From contig NZ_HG931174.1 of NCBI RefSeq assembly GCF_000582785.1, positions 831,899-895,898 on the forward strand: a DNA stretch of 64,000 bases. Reading direction: 5' to 3'. Position 1 is the stretch's first letter. Every line of letters starts with the position of its first letter. Positions 33,606 through 42,650 of the stretch are shown piece by piece. This DNA is from Candidatus Blastococcus massiliensis AP3. GTDB lineage: Bacteria; Actinomycetota; Actinomycetes; Mycobacteriales; Geodermatophilaceae. The notes under the pieces were generated by a model that did not search any database, was not told the DNA's origin, and worked only from the letters and a program-made list of their open reading frames with translations. The translations under genes and the position numbers were made by a program.

Positions 33606-35567
33606 TCAGGGGGTGCGCCGCTGCCGGGCCAGGGCGATGTAGTGCTCGATCAGCGCGGCATCGTCCACCGTGCCGCGGTTGACCGCCTTCTCGGGGTCCA
33701 CGCCCTGGAAGAGCCGCTTGAGCGGCACCTCCAGGCGCTTGCCCGTGCGCGTGTGCGGCACGCCCGGCACGGCGATGATCTCGTCCGGCACGTGCCGCGG
33801 CGAGGCCTGCTCCCGGATCGCCGCCCGCAGGCGGCCGACGAGCTCCTCGGTGAGCTCCTCCCCCGGCGGGAGCTGCACGAACAGCGGCATCCAGTAGCCG
33901 CCGTCGGGCTGCTCCACCCCGAGGACGACGCAGTCGAGCACCTCGGGCACGGACTCCACCGCCGCGTAGATGTCCGCGGTCCCCATCCGCACGCCGCCGC
34001 GGTTGAGCGTGGAGTCCGAGCGGCCGGTGATCACGCAGGTCCCGCGCGGGGTGATCTCCAGCCAGTCGCCGTGCCGCCAGACGCCCGGCCAGGGCTCGAA
34101 GTAGGCGGCGCGGTACCGCTCACCGGACGGGTCGTTCCAGAAGTACAGCGGCATCGAGGGCATCGGCTCGGTGATCACCAGCTCGCCGAGCTCCCCGGTC
34201 ACCGCCTCGCCGGCCTCGTTCCACGCCGCGGCGGCCACGCCGAGCATCGGGCGCTGCAGTTCCCCCGCCGTCACCGGCAGCAGCGGCGAGCTGCCGATGA
34301 AGCCTGTCGCGACGTCCGTACCGCCCGACAGCGAGCCCAGCAGCACGTCGGACGACACCGCGTCGTACACCCAGCGGAACGCCGCCGCCGGCAGCGGGGA
34401 GCCGGTCGAGCCGACCCCGCGCAGCGCCGACAGGTCGTGCGTCGCCCCCGGCCGGAGCCCGGCCCGCTCGCAGGCGGTCAGGTACCCGGCGCTGGTGCCC
34501 AGGTAGGTCATCCCGGTCCGCGCGGCCAGGGCGAACTGCGCGTCCTTGGTCGGATAGGCGGGCGCGCCGTCGTGCACGACCAGCGTGCAGCCGGCCAGCA
34601 GCGTCGACGTCGCGATGTTCCACATGATCCAGGCGGTCGAGGCGTACCAGAAGAACCGGTCGCCGGGCCCGACGTCCATGTGCAGCTCGGCGGACTTCCG
34701 TCCCTCGAGGACCACCCCGCCGTGGCCGTGCACCATGCCCTTCGGCAGCCCGGTCGTGCCCGAGGAGTAGACGATCCACAGCGGATGGTCGAAGGCGGTC
34801 GGCTCGTAGACCGGCTCCTGCGCGTCGGCCACCGCGTCCGCCCAGGCCAGCGCTCCGCCGGGCAGTTCGTCGGACAGCCGGGGGACGACGACCGTCGTCC
34901 GCACGCTGGGCAGCGCCGCGCGCAGCTCGGCGAGGATGTCGCGCCGGTCGAACTCCCGGCCGTTGAACCTGTAGCCGTCGACGGCGACCAGGACCGTCGG
35001 CTCGATCTGCGCGAAGCGGTCCAGCACCGCGCGGGTGCCGAAGTCCGGTGCGCACGCCGACCACACCGCGCCGACGGCGGCCGCGCCCAGGAAGGCGACC
35101 ACCGCCTCGGGCACGTTGGGCAGGTAGCCGGCCACCCGGTCGCCCGAGCCCACGCCCAGCCGGCGGAGGGTGGCGGCGAAGGCGCCCACCCGGCCGCGCA
35201 GCTCCGCCCAGGAGATCTCGACCGGCTCGGCGTCCTCGGCCGTGGCGATGATCGCCGGGTGGTCGGGCGTGCTCTGCCGGAAGACCTGCTCGGCGAAGTT
35301 CACCGTCGTCCCCGGGAACCAGAGGGCACCCGGCATCTCCCGGCGGGTCAGCACCCGGTCGTCCGGGACACCCGGGAGCACGCCGGTCCATTCGGCCAGG
35401 TCGCCCCAGAACTGGTCCAGGTGCTCGACCGACCACCGCCACAGGGCGTCGTAGTCGACCGGGTCGCCGAACGAGAGCCCGCGCCGCCGGCCGACCCACG
35501 CGCCGAAGGCCGCGATCCGCGTGCCACGGACGCTCTCGGGAGTCGGCTGCCACAGGACGTCGCTCAC
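33606..35567 (-). CDS. aacS: Acetoacetate--CoA ligase
   Basis: 653 residues, the usual length for AacS. The adenylation motif IVYSSGTTGLPKGMVHGHGG, then WIMWNIATSTLLAG, GSTGSPLPAAAFRWVY and the C-terminal TGRSDSTLNRGGVRMG define the AMP-forming ligase; TRTGKRLEVPLKRLF carries the catalytic Lys. DVLWQPTPESVRGTRIAAF at the N-terminus is typical of acetoacetyl-CoA synthetases rather than acetyl-CoA synthetases. The GTG at 35567 starts VSDVLW, matching family N-termini. It activates acetoacetate for ketone-body or leucine breakdown. Confidence 0.92.
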   Translation of the reverse strand: MSDVLWQPTPESVRGTRIAAFGAWVGRRRGLSFGDPVDYDALWRWSVEHLDQFWGDLAEWTGVLPGVPDDRVLTRREMPGALWFPGTTVNFAEQVFRQSTPDHPAIIATAEDAEPVEISWAELRGRVGAFAATLRRLGVGSGDRVAGYLPNVPEAVVAFLGAAAVGAVWSACAPDFGTRAVLDRFAQIEPTVLVAVDGYRFNGREFDRRDILAELRAALPSVRTTVVVPRLSDELPGGALAWADAVADAQEPVYEPTAFDHPLWIVYSSGTTGLPKGMVHGHGGVVLEGRKSAELHMDVGPGDRFFWYASTAWIMWNIATSTLLAGCTLVVHDGAPAYPTKDAQFALAARTGMTYLGTSAGYLTACERAGLRPGATHDLSALRGVGSTGSPLPAAAFRWVYDAVSSDVLLGSLSGGTDVATGFIGSSPLLPVTAGELQRPMLGVAAAAWNEAGEAVTGELGELVITEPMPSMPLYFWNDPSGERYRAAYFEPWPGVWRHGDWLEITPRGTCVITGRSDSTLNRGGVRMGTADIYAAVESVPEVLDCVVLGVEQPDGGYWMPLFVQLPPGEELTEELVGRLRAAIREQASPRHVPDEIIAVPGVPHTRTGKRLEVPLKRLFQGVDPEKAVNRGTVDDAALIEHYIALARQRRTP

Positions 35568-35620
35568 GCCCGCACCCTGCCATCCTGACCATCGCGTGCC
35601 CACCGGAGACAGGAGTTCCC

Positions 35621-36016
35621 GTGCCCCAGGACGAACGGAACGTGCTGGGCGGACCGCTGCAGCCGTGCGGCACCGAACCGCTCACCGGCTTCTACCGCGA
35701 CGGCTGCTGCAGCACCGGCCCCGAGGACCTGGGCTCGCACACCGTCTGCGCCGTCGTCTCGGCCGAGTTCCTCGTGATGCAGCGGGAGCTCGGCAACGAC
35801 CTGTCCACGCCCCGTCCCGAGTACGGCTTTCCGGGGCTGCGTCCGGGTGACCGCTGGTGCGTGGTCGCCGTCCGCTGGCTGCAGGCCTACCAGGCCGGGG
35901 CCGCCGCGGGCGTCGTGCTGGCCGCCACGAACGAGCGCGCGCTGGAGATCGTGCCGATGGAGGCGCTCCGCCAGCACGCCGTGGACGTCCCCGACGACAT
36001 CAGCGCGCTGGAATGA
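35621..36016 (+). CDS. DUF2237 family protein
   Basis: 131 residues with nearly every landmark of DUF2237: NVLGGPLQPCGTEPLTGFYR, DGCCSTGPEDLGSHTVCAVV, GNDLSTPRPEYGFPGLRPGD and RWCVVAVRWLQA. Conserved Cys and His residues suggest a redox or metal-binding role, unproven. GTG 35621. Followed 42 bp downstream by a glutathione-peroxidase-like gene, consistent with a stress-linked unit. Function unknown. Confidence 0.85.
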   Translation: MPQDERNVLGGPLQPCGTEPLTGFYRDGCCSTGPEDLGSHTVCAVVSAEFLVMQRELGNDLSTPRPEYGFPGLRPGDRWCVVAVRWLQAYQAGAAAGVVLAATNERALEIVPMEALRQHAVDVPDDISALE

Positions 36017-36058
36017 GCACGGCGGAATGAACACCTCGCCGGCGGCGCTGCCGCGGTC

Positions 36059-36553
36059 ATGAGCGACCTCCTCGACGTGCCGGTGACCACCCTCCAGGGC
36101 CGAGCGACGACGCTGCGGGAGCTGGCCGGCGGCGGGCCGGCGCTCGTCGTCAACGTGGCCAGCAAGTGCGGCCTCACGCCGCAGTACAGCCAGCTCGAGA
36201 CGCTGCACGAGGAGTTCTCGCCCCGGGGCTTCACGGTCGTCGGCGTGCCCTGCAACCAGTTCATGGGCCAGGAGCCGGGCTCTGCCGAGGAGATCGCGGA
36301 GTTCTGCTCGGCCACCTACGGCGTCACCTTTCCGATGACCGAGAAGGTCGAGGTCAACGGCGAGGGCGCGCACCCGCTCTTCCAGCAGCTCACCACCGCT
36401 CCCGACGCCGCCGGCGAGGCCGGCGACGTGCAGTGGAACTTCGAGAAGTTCCTGGTCGATCGGGACGGCTCGGTCGTGGCCCGGTTCCGCCCGATGATCC
36501 AGCCGGACGCCCCCGAGGTGCGGACCGCGATCGAGGCGGTCCTGCCCGGTTGA
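36059..36553 (+). CDS. Glutathione-peroxidase-family thiol peroxidase
   Basis: 164 residues. The peroxidatic Cys sits in NVASKCGLTPQY, the second conserved block is GVPCNQFMGQEPGS with its Cys, and the third is VQWNFEKFLVDRDG, giving the Cys-Gln-Trp-Asn tetrad. Actinobacteria lack glutathione, so electrons probably come from thioredoxin or mycoredoxin (inference from lineage). Family members reduce hydrogen and lipid hydroperoxides. It is followed by a mycothiol-linked protein, which fits an oxidative-stress group. Confidence 0.9.
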   Translation: MSDLLDVPVTTLQGRATTLRELAGGGPALVVNVASKCGLTPQYSQLETLHEEFSPRGFTVVGVPCNQFMGQEPGSAEEIAEFCSATYGVTFPMTEKVEVNGEGAHPLFQQLTTAPDAAGEAGDVQWNFEKFLVDRDGSVVARFRPMIQPDAPEVRTAIEAVLPG

Positions 36554-36572
36554 CCGGGCTACGGTCGAGCGC

Positions 36573-37286
36573 ATGGCTGACCTCCGCTTCTGGTTCGACC
36601 CGGTCTGCCCCTTCGCCTGGATGACCAGCAAGTGGGTCCGCCAGGTGAGCGCCCAGCGGCAGTACGACGTCGAGTGGCGGTTCATCTCGCTGCGGCTGCT
36701 CAACGCGCACGTCGACTACGCGAGCCACTTCCCGCCCGAGTACGAGGCTGGGCACACCGCCGGGCTCCGCCTGCTGCGCGTCGCCGCGCGGGCCCGCGCC
36801 GACCACGGTCCCGAGGCGGTCGACCGGCTGTACGCCACGCTGGGCGCGCACGTGTTCGAGGTCCCGGCCACCCGCGGGGACGCCGCGCGCCGCGGCACCC
36901 GCGAGTTCGTCGAGCCGGTGCTGGCCGAGGCGGGGCTCCCCGCGGAGCTCGCGGCCGCTCTGGAGGACACGGCCTGGGACGAGCAGATCCAGGCCGAGAC
37001 CGACGAGGCCCTCGCGCTGACCGGGAAGGACGTCGGCACGCCGATCCTGCACTTCCGGCCACCGGAGGGCGTGGCGTTCTTCGGCCCCGTGATCAGCCGC
37101 CTGCCCGACGACGCGGACGCCGTCGCGCTGTGGGACCACGTCGTGGGCCTCGCCTCGTTCCCCGGCTTCGCGGAGCTCAAGCGCAGCCTCCGGGAGCGGC
37201 CCCAGCTGCCCGCCTTCGGGGTGCGGACCGACGAGGCGGGGCAGCAGGAGGACTGGCACGGCGGCAGCCGTCGGCAGAAGCGCTAG
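36573..37286 (+). CDS. Mycothiol-dependent nitroreductase Rv2466c-like (DsbA fold), monothiol
   Basis: 237 residues. The beginning LRFWFDPVCPFAWMTSKWVR matches Mycobacterium tuberculosis Rv2466c, as do DVGTPILHF, GVAFFGPVISRLP and GFAELKRSL. Rv2466c has CPWC; here the motif is CPFA, so only one active-site Cys remains and a mycothiol-dependent monothiol mechanism would be needed. Likely a mycothiol-dependent reductase acting in oxidative or nitroaromatic stress. Downstream of a peroxidase gene by 19 bp. A bidirectional terminator follows. Confidence 0.8.
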   Translation: MADLRFWFDPVCPFAWMTSKWVRQVSAQRQYDVEWRFISLRLLNAHVDYASHFPPEYEAGHTAGLRLLRVAARARADHGPEAVDRLYATLGAHVFEVPATRGDAARRGTREFVEPVLAEAGLPAELAAALEDTAWDEQIQAETDEALALTGKDVGTPILHFRPPEGVAFFGPVISRLPDDADAVALWDHVVGLASFPGFAELKRSLRERPQLPAFGVRTDEAGQQEDWHGGSRRQKR

Positions 37287-37309
37287 ACCGGCCGTTCCAC
37301 CCAGGCAGG

Positions 37310-37343
37310 GGAACCGCCGGGATCGCGTGATCCCGGCGGTTCC
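37310..37343. terminator. Perfect hairpin terminator between convergent genes
   Basis: 15-bp stem GGAACCGCCGGGATC / GATCCCGGCGGTTCC with a GCGT tetraloop, lying between the Rv2466c-like gene (+) and the BCCT transporter gene (-). Symmetric, so it should act on both strands. Confidence 0.85.
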
Positions 37344-37349
37344 GTCGGC

Positions 37350-39161
37350 TCAGCGGGGCGTGTCGTCCGGCGCGGGCACCGGGGACCCGACGTCGGACGC
37401 CGTCCTCGTACCGTCCGACGACCGCTCCACGGCGGCCTGGACCGGCGAGGGACCCGGTCCGGTCGCGCCGTTGGAACTCGGCTGCACGGCCAGGGAGAAG
37501 TCGTCCCCGTGCTTGGTGATGCCCTCGACGACCGCCTGCTGCACCGCCTCGACCGCCGCGGTCCGGCGGAGCACGATCGGGTCCCGGCGCACGTCCTTGG
37601 TGAGGGACACCGCCAAGCCGGCGATCACCAGCGCGAACGGCAGCGCCCCGATGATCGTCAGGTTGCGCAGTCCCTGGAGTCCGACGTCGCCGCCGGACAG
37701 CAGCATCACCGCCGCGACGGCACCGGTGACCACGCCCCAGAAGATGACGATCTTCGGCGTGGGCTCCCGCCTGCCGTGCTCCGACAGCGAGGCCATGACG
37801 ATCGAGGCGGAGTCCGCGCCGGTCACGAAGAAGATGGCCACGAGCAGCATCACGATGACCGTCATGACGCCGGTCCACGGCAGCGTCTCGAGCAGGCCGA
37901 ACAGCTGGGCCTCCTCGCTCCCCTCGCCGGCGAGGTCGACCCCGTCCTGCTGCGCGGAGATGGCCGAGCCGCCGAAGACGCAGAACCAGAACAGCGTGAC
38001 CACGCTCGGCACGAGCAGCACGCCCGCCACGAACTCGCGGATCGTGCGGCCCCGGCTGATCCGGGCGATGAAGACACCGACGAACGGCGTCCACGAGATC
38101 CACCAGGCCCAGTAGAAGACGGTCCAGCCGGACAGCCACTCCGCCATCGCCTCCCCGCCGGCGGCCTCGGTGCGGGCGGCCATGTCGGCCAGGTCGCCGA
38201 AGTACGACCCGAGCGCAGTGGGCACCAGGTCGAGGATCAGCACGGTGGGGCCGACGACGAAGACGAACAGCGCCAGGGTGAAGGCCAGGACGACGTTGAT
38301 GTTGGACAGCCACTGGATCCCGCGGGCGATGCCGGAGAAGGCCGAGGCCACGAACGCCGCCGTCAGCACGGCCAGCACGGCGACGATGACCGCGTTGCCG
38401 GCCTCGCCGACCCACCCGATGATCTCCAGCCCGCTGCCGATCTGCAGCGCCCCGAGACCCAGGGAGGCCGCGGTGCCGAAGAGCGTGGCGAAGATGGCCA
38501 GGACGTCGATCAGCTTGCCCGCCGGCCCCTCGGTGGCCGCGCGACCGAACAGCGGGGTGAAGGCCGCCGACAGCAGCTGCGAGCGTCCCCGCCGGTAGGT
38601 GCCGTACGCGACCGCGAGGCCCACCAGGGCGTAGATGGCCCACGGGTGGAGCGTCCAGTGGAAGAGCGTCGTCGCCATCGCGGTGGTGACGGCCTCGTTG
38701 GTCTCCCCGCCCACGGTGCCGGGCGGCGGGGACACGAAGTGCGTGAGCGGCTCGGCGACGCCGAAGAACATCAGGCCGATGCCCATGCCGGCGCTGAACA
38801 TCATCGCGACCCAGCTGATCGTGCGGAACTCCGGCGCCTCCCCGTCGCGCCCCAACGGGATGCGCCCGTACGGACTGGCCGCCAGCCACAGGACGAAGAG
38901 GACGACGCCCGTCGCCAGCAGGACGAAGAACCAGCCGAGGTTGCTCTCGATCCAGCCCAGCGCGGAGCCGCTCGCGCTCCCCAGGTTCTCGGGTGCGCTG
39001 AACCCCCAGGCGACGAAGCCGAGAGCGAGCACCGCCGAGATGCCGAAGATGGTCTTGTCCAGGCCGCGGTCGTGCTCGGCCGCCGCGACCGGCGGCTCGG
39101 CCAGGGCAGGGTGCGTCCGGCGTCGGCGGCGGGGAGGGGCGGGTTGATCGGCTCTGGTCAC
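37350..39161 (-). CDS. BCCT family transporter (betaine/carnitine/choline)
   Basis: 603-residue transporter with about 12 helices. The BCCT signature is unmistakable: MFSAGMGIGLMFFGVAEPL and WAWWISWTPFVGVFIARISR. It should import trimethylammonium compatible solutes such as glycine betaine or choline with sodium or protons. The C-terminus is a long Pro/Ser/Thr-rich tail of about 50 residues, which in BetP-like carriers senses osmotic stress. The GTG at 39161 has no strong ribosome site; GTG 39260 is an alternative. No betaine-synthesis genes are adjacent, but a mechanosensitive channel lies across the divergent region. Confidence 0.92.
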   Translation of the reverse strand: MTRADQPAPPRRRRRTHPALAEPPVAAAEHDRGLDKTIFGISAVLALGFVAWGFSAPENLGSASGSALGWIESNLGWFFVLLATGVVLFVLWLAASPYGRIPLGRDGEAPEFRTISWVAMMFSAGMGIGLMFFGVAEPLTHFVSPPPGTVGGETNEAVTTAMATTLFHWTLHPWAIYALVGLAVAYGTYRRGRSQLLSAAFTPLFGRAATEGPAGKLIDVLAIFATLFGTAASLGLGALQIGSGLEIIGWVGEAGNAVIVAVLAVLTAAFVASAFSGIARGIQWLSNINVVLAFTLALFVFVVGPTVLILDLVPTALGSYFGDLADMAARTEAAGGEAMAEWLSGWTVFYWAWWISWTPFVGVFIARISRGRTIREFVAGVLLVPSVVTLFWFCVFGGSAISAQQDGVDLAGEGSEEAQLFGLLETLPWTGVMTVIVMLLVAIFFVTGADSASIVMASLSEHGRREPTPKIVIFWGVVTGAVAAVMLLSGGDVGLQGLRNLTIIGALPFALVIAGLAVSLTKDVRRDPIVLRRTAAVEAVQQAVVEGITKHGDDFSLAVQPSSNGATGPGPSPVQAAVERSSDGTRTASDVGSPVPAPDDTPR

Positions 39162-39345
39162 TGTGGTGTGGCGCCCGTGCGGGCGCTGCTCCGTTCCTGT
39201 CGACGGGGATGAGCGGTCGCCCCCGGCCTGCGGGGGACACGAAACCTCGACCGGACGCACTCACCACTTCCGGGGCGACCCAAACGCGAATTGCCCGATC
39301 GGGCCCCGGCGATCTCGTGCCGGGGCCACCGACCAGACTGACGTC

Positions 39346-40152
39346 ATGGAGCTGCCCGGCGCCCTCTACGTGCCCACCGCCGAGGGGTTCACGGCCACCG
39401 CCCTGACCATCGGCCCGTGGGATCCCGGCCTGCAGCACGCCGGCCCGCCGGCCGCACTGCTGGCCCGGGAGGCGGAGCGGGCCGGCGGGATCGACGGTGG
39501 CCAGACGGTGCGGCTGAACTACGACATCCTCGGTCCGGTGCCCGTCGGACCGGTGCGGATCCGCAGCAGGATCGTCCGGCCCGGCCGCCGCGTGGAGCTC
39601 GTCGAGGCGGTGCTGGACGCCGGCGACGACCGCCCGCTGATGCGGCTGTCGGCCTGGCGCATGCGCACCCGCACCGAGGGCCTCCCGGCTCCCGTCGAGG
39701 GCGCGGCCCCGGAGGCGGCGCACCCGGCCCCGGCCGGCGTGGAGGCCAGCCGGCCAGGAGAGGCGTCCTTCTTCCGCTCCGAGATCGCGTACCACAAGGC
39801 GCTGGAGTGGCGGTTCGCCTCCGGCGACTTCGACGCCCGGGGGCCGGCCGCCGCCTGGACCCGCCCGCAGTGCACCCTGGTCGAGGGCGAGCCCATCACG
39901 CCGCTGCAGCACCTGCTGGTCATGACCGACGCCGCCAGCGGCATCTCGGCGGTGCTCGACGGGAGGTCCGCCACGTTCGCCAACGTCGACCTGAGTGTGG
40001 CGTTGCACCGGCCACCGCGGGGAGAGTGGCTGGGCATGGACGCGATCACCGTGCTCGGCGACTCCGGCGCCGCGCAGTGCTCCGCCGTCCTCTTCGACGA
40101 GGACGGCGCGATCGGCCGCTCCACCCAGTCGCTGTTCGTGGAGCCGCGATGA
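39346..40152 (+). CDS. Acyl-CoA thioesterase, double hotdog (TesB-like)
   Basis: 268 residues with two hotdog halves. LQHAGPPAALLAREAERAGG is the first active-site helix and ITPLQHLLVMTDAASGISAV the second. QTVRLNYDILGPVPVGPVRI is the strand of the N-terminal half. By family knowledge it hydrolyses acyl-CoA esters; chain length cannot be inferred. ATG 39346; a GC hairpin lies in its leader (about 39303-39328). It is 70 bp upstream of the MscS gene and probably shares a transcript. Confidence 0.8.
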   Translation: MELPGALYVPTAEGFTATALTIGPWDPGLQHAGPPAALLAREAERAGGIDGGQTVRLNYDILGPVPVGPVRIRSRIVRPGRRVELVEAVLDAGDDRPLMRLSAWRMRTRTEGLPAPVEGAAPEAAHPAPAGVEASRPGEASFFRSEIAYHKALEWRFASGDFDARGPAAAWTRPQCTLVEGEPITPLQHLLVMTDAASGISAVLDGRSATFANVDLSVALHRPPRGEWLGMDAITVLGDSGAAQCSAVLFDEDGAIGRSTQSLFVEPR

Positions 40153-40222
40153 GGATCCCGGTCGGCCACCGGTCGACGGGCGCAGCAAGGTGGACGACGA
40201 CATCGACGAGGAGGAATCGGCC

Positions 40223-41119
40223 GTGGGCGATGCGCTGAGGGACGTCCTGGACTGGCTGTCCGGGCGGGGACTCGAGGTGGTCCTGATCATCCTCGGCTCG
40301 GTGCTGCTCGCCCGGCTCGTGACGTGGGCCGGGAGCCGGATCACCAGCCGGATCGACGACCGGTACACCGGCGGGGACGCGCTGGTCCGCTCCGAGGCGG
40401 CCAAGCACCGGCACTCCCTCACCCAGGTGCTCACCTGGGCCGCCGTCGTCCTCATCTACTCCGTCGCCGTGTTCTTCGTGCTCGAGCGGCTCGGCGTGCC
40501 GATCTCCGGGCTGGTCGCGCCGACCGCGGCCCTGGGCGTCGGGCTCGGCTTCGGCGCGCAGCGGGTCGTCGGCGACGTCCTGGCCGGGTTCTTCATCATC
40601 ACCGAACGTCAGTACGGCTTCGGCGACGTCGTCGCGATCCAGGTCGTGGGCGGGATGGAGCCCGCGACCGGCACCGTCGAGGACGTCACGTTGCGGATCA
40701 CCCGGGTGCGCTCGGCGGACGGCGAGGTCGTCACCGTGCCCAACGGGCAGATCGTCAAGGTCACCAACCTGTCCCGCGACTGGGCCCGGGCCGTCGTCGA
40801 CGTCCCCGTCCCGACGGGCGTCGACGTCAACCGGGTGAACGAGGTCCTGCGCTCCGTCGGCCGGGATGCCTTCCGGGACCCCGCTCTGCGACCGCTGCTG
40901 CTCGACGCGCCCAGCGTGATGGGCGTGGAGAGCCTCGACCTGGAGCAGGTGAACGTCCGGATGGTGGCGCGCACGCTGCCGGGCAAGCAGTTCGACGTCG
41001 GCCGCGACCTGCGCGCCCGCGTCGTCGAGGCGTTCCGTGATCAGGGCATGAAGGTGACGCCCCCGACGCCGGACGACGAGCCGGCGGGCCGGCCCGAGCG
41101 GGAGAGGGAGGACGCGTGA
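40223..41119 (+). CDS. Mechanosensitive ion channel, MscS family
   Basis: 298 residues. One or two leading helices (LEVVLIILGSVLLARLVTWA) are followed by the pore helix GLVAPTAALGVGLGFGAQRV, the MscS signature, and the beta domain beginning ADGEVVTVPNGQIVKVTNLS. The GTG at 40223 is chosen because GAGGAGG lies 8 nt before it; GTG 40190 would add 11 acidic residues. MscS opens under membrane tension to release solutes after hypo-osmotic shock. The 3' end overlaps the next gene by 4 bp. Confidence 0.9.
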   Translation: MGDALRDVLDWLSGRGLEVVLIILGSVLLARLVTWAGSRITSRIDDRYTGGDALVRSEAAKHRHSLTQVLTWAAVVLIYSVAVFFVLERLGVPISGLVAPTAALGVGLGFGAQRVVGDVLAGFFIITERQYGFGDVVAIQVVGGMEPATGTVEDVTLRITRVRSADGEVVTVPNGQIVKVTNLSRDWARAVVDVPVPTGVDVNRVNEVLRSVGRDAFRDPALRPLLLDAPSVMGVESLDLEQVNVRMVARTLPGKQFDVGRDLRARVVEAFRDQGMKVTPPTPDDEPAGRPEREREDA

Positions 41120-41619
41120 CCACGCCGCAGCACGAGCCCACGACGGGCGACGCGGTCGCCGACCCCACGGTCAGCACCGCCCCGACCAGCGCCACCGAGG
41201 CGCCGCCGCCCGCCTCCCGGTGGTGGACGTGGGACAACCTCCCCGACCACCTCGGCCGGGCGCGGACCTCGACGGTCTTCCTGTCGGTGCTCTTCCTCGC
41301 CGTCTTCACGCTGTACCTCAACGTCCGGCCCGACCCGGATCCGGTCGGCACACGGCCGTCCGGGGGGAACACCGACGTGGAGGCCCCGGTGGAGCCCTCG
41401 GAGCCGTCGGAACCCGCCGCGCCCGAGACCACCTCGGGGCCGGAACCGACCGAGGACCCCGACGAGGAGACCGGGACGCCCACGACGAGCCGGCCGCCCG
41501 GCCCGACGAGCCCCGACTCCGACACGTCGGAGCCCGACGAGCCGACGGAGACCTCGGAGCCGACGGGCGGGACGACCGGGCCGGGCGGCTCCGCGCCGTC
41601 GTCGCCTCCCGCACCGTGA
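41116..41619 (+). CDS. Single-pass membrane protein with Pro/Thr/Ser/Glu-rich extracellular tail
   Basis: 167 residues. A cytoplasmic Pro/Thr-rich N-terminus with WWTWDNLPDHLGRARTSTV leads into one membrane helix (about 53-70), then a 95-residue disordered tail of PSEPSEP and TETSEPTGGTTG type repeats. The WWTWDNLPDHLG segment is a recognisable actinobacterial N-terminal motif found ahead of single helices. The start GTG overlaps the stop of the MscS gene (GTGA), so the two proteins are made together and may interact. Function unknown. Confidence 0.8.
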   Translation: MTTPQHEPTTGDAVADPTVSTAPTSATEAPPPASRWWTWDNLPDHLGRARTSTVFLSVLFLAVFTLYLNVRPDPDPVGTRPSGGNTDVEAPVEPSEPSEPAAPETTSGPEPTEDPDEETGTPTTSRPPGPTSPDSDTSEPDEPTETSEPTGGTTGPGGSAPSSPPAP

Positions 41620-41704
41620 CCGAAGTGGTACGGACCTCCCGGCCCGCTACGACACGCCGCAAGGCAAGATCGAGTGTCTGCCCGTCCCGAAGGAAGGCCC
41701 GCCC

Positions 41705-42637
41705 GTGTCCGCTCGTTCCCTGACCCGCCGCCGCGCGACGCTCGTCGCAGCCGCCACCAGCGCCGCGCTGATCCTCACCGGCTGCGGTGACGATTCCGAC
41801 TCCGGCTCCTCCGGTGGTGGTGGCGGGGACGCCGCCGGCTCCGAGCTGCCCGAGGTCGAGGTCGACGAGGAGCTGGCCGCGCTCGTGCCCGCCGAGATCG
41901 CCGAGGACGGCGTCATCAGCGTCGGCAGCGACACCACCTACGCGCCCAGCGAGTTCCTCGACGAGGACGGCGAGACGATCATCGGCTTCGACGTCGACCT
42001 GTTCACCCTCGTCGCCCAGAAGCTGGGCCTGGAGGCGGAGTTCGAGTCCGCCCCGTTCGACAGCATCATCGCGGGCGTCGGCTCCGGCCGGTACGAGGCC
42101 GGCGTCTCCTCCTTCACGATCAACCCGGACCGGCTGGCCGAGGCGACGATGGTCAGCTACTTCAACGCCGGCACCCAGTGGGCCACCCGCGAGGGCAACC
42201 CCGACGACGTCGACCCCGACAACGCCTGCGGCCTGTCCGTCGCCGTCCAGACCGGAACCATCCAGGTGGACGACGTGACCGCCCGCTCGGAGGCCTGCGA
42301 GGCCGCCGGCGACGACGAGATCGACATCCAGCAGTTCGAGTCGCAGGCCGACGCCACCGCCGCGGTCGCCTCCGGCCGGGTCGACGCGGTGCTCGCCGAC
42401 TCGCCGGTCATGGCCTACGCCGTGCAGCAGACCGACGGCCAGCTGGAGCTGCTCGGCGACATCTACGACTCCGCCCCCTACGGCTACGTCGTCCCGAAGG
42501 AGCAGACGCAGTTCGCGGAAGCGCTGCAGCGCGCGCTGCAGGCGCTCATCGACGAGGGCGCCTACGACGAGGTCCTGAGCAACTGGGGCGTCGAGGACGG
42601 CGCCATCGACGACCCGTCCGTGAACCCGGCCTCCTGA
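41705..42637 (+). CDS. Polar amino-acid ABC transporter, substrate-binding lipoprotein
   Basis: 310 residues. An Arg-rich lipoprotein signal ends in the lipobox LTGC, followed by a disordered Ser/Gly-rich linker. The bilobal domain shows ISVGSDTTYAPSEFLDEDGE, IGFDVDLFTLVAQKLG and YGYVVPKEQTQFAEALQRAL, hallmarks of SBP family 3. Ligand probably glutamate, glutamine or another polar amino acid; the exact one is not predictable. First gene of the SBP-permease-ATPase operon. Confidence 0.92.
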   Translation: MSARSLTRRRATLVAAATSAALILTGCGDDSDSGSSGGGGGDAAGSELPEVEVDEELAALVPAEIAEDGVISVGSDTTYAPSEFLDEDGETIIGFDVDLFTLVAQKLGLEAEFESAPFDSIIAGVGSGRYEAGVSSFTINPDRLAEATMVSYFNAGTQWATREGNPDDVDPDNACGLSVAVQTGTIQVDDVTARSEACEAAGDDEIDIQQFESQADATAAVASGRVDAVLADSPVMAYAVQQTDGQLELLGDIYDSAPYGYVVPKEQTQFAEALQRALQALIDEGAYDEVLSNWGVEDGAIDDPSVNPAS

Positions 42638-42650
42638 CCTGCCGGTCGGC

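Noticed and set aside
32274-35588. Open frame of 1104 codons on the plus strand
   Set aside because: Antisense to acyl-CoA dehydrogenase and acetoacetyl-CoA synthetase, both with clear motifs. It has no recognisable domain.
37177-40455. Open frame of 1092 codons on the minus strand
   Set aside because: Antisense to several genes and in another frame of the BCCT gene; Arg/Gly/Pro-rich without motifs.
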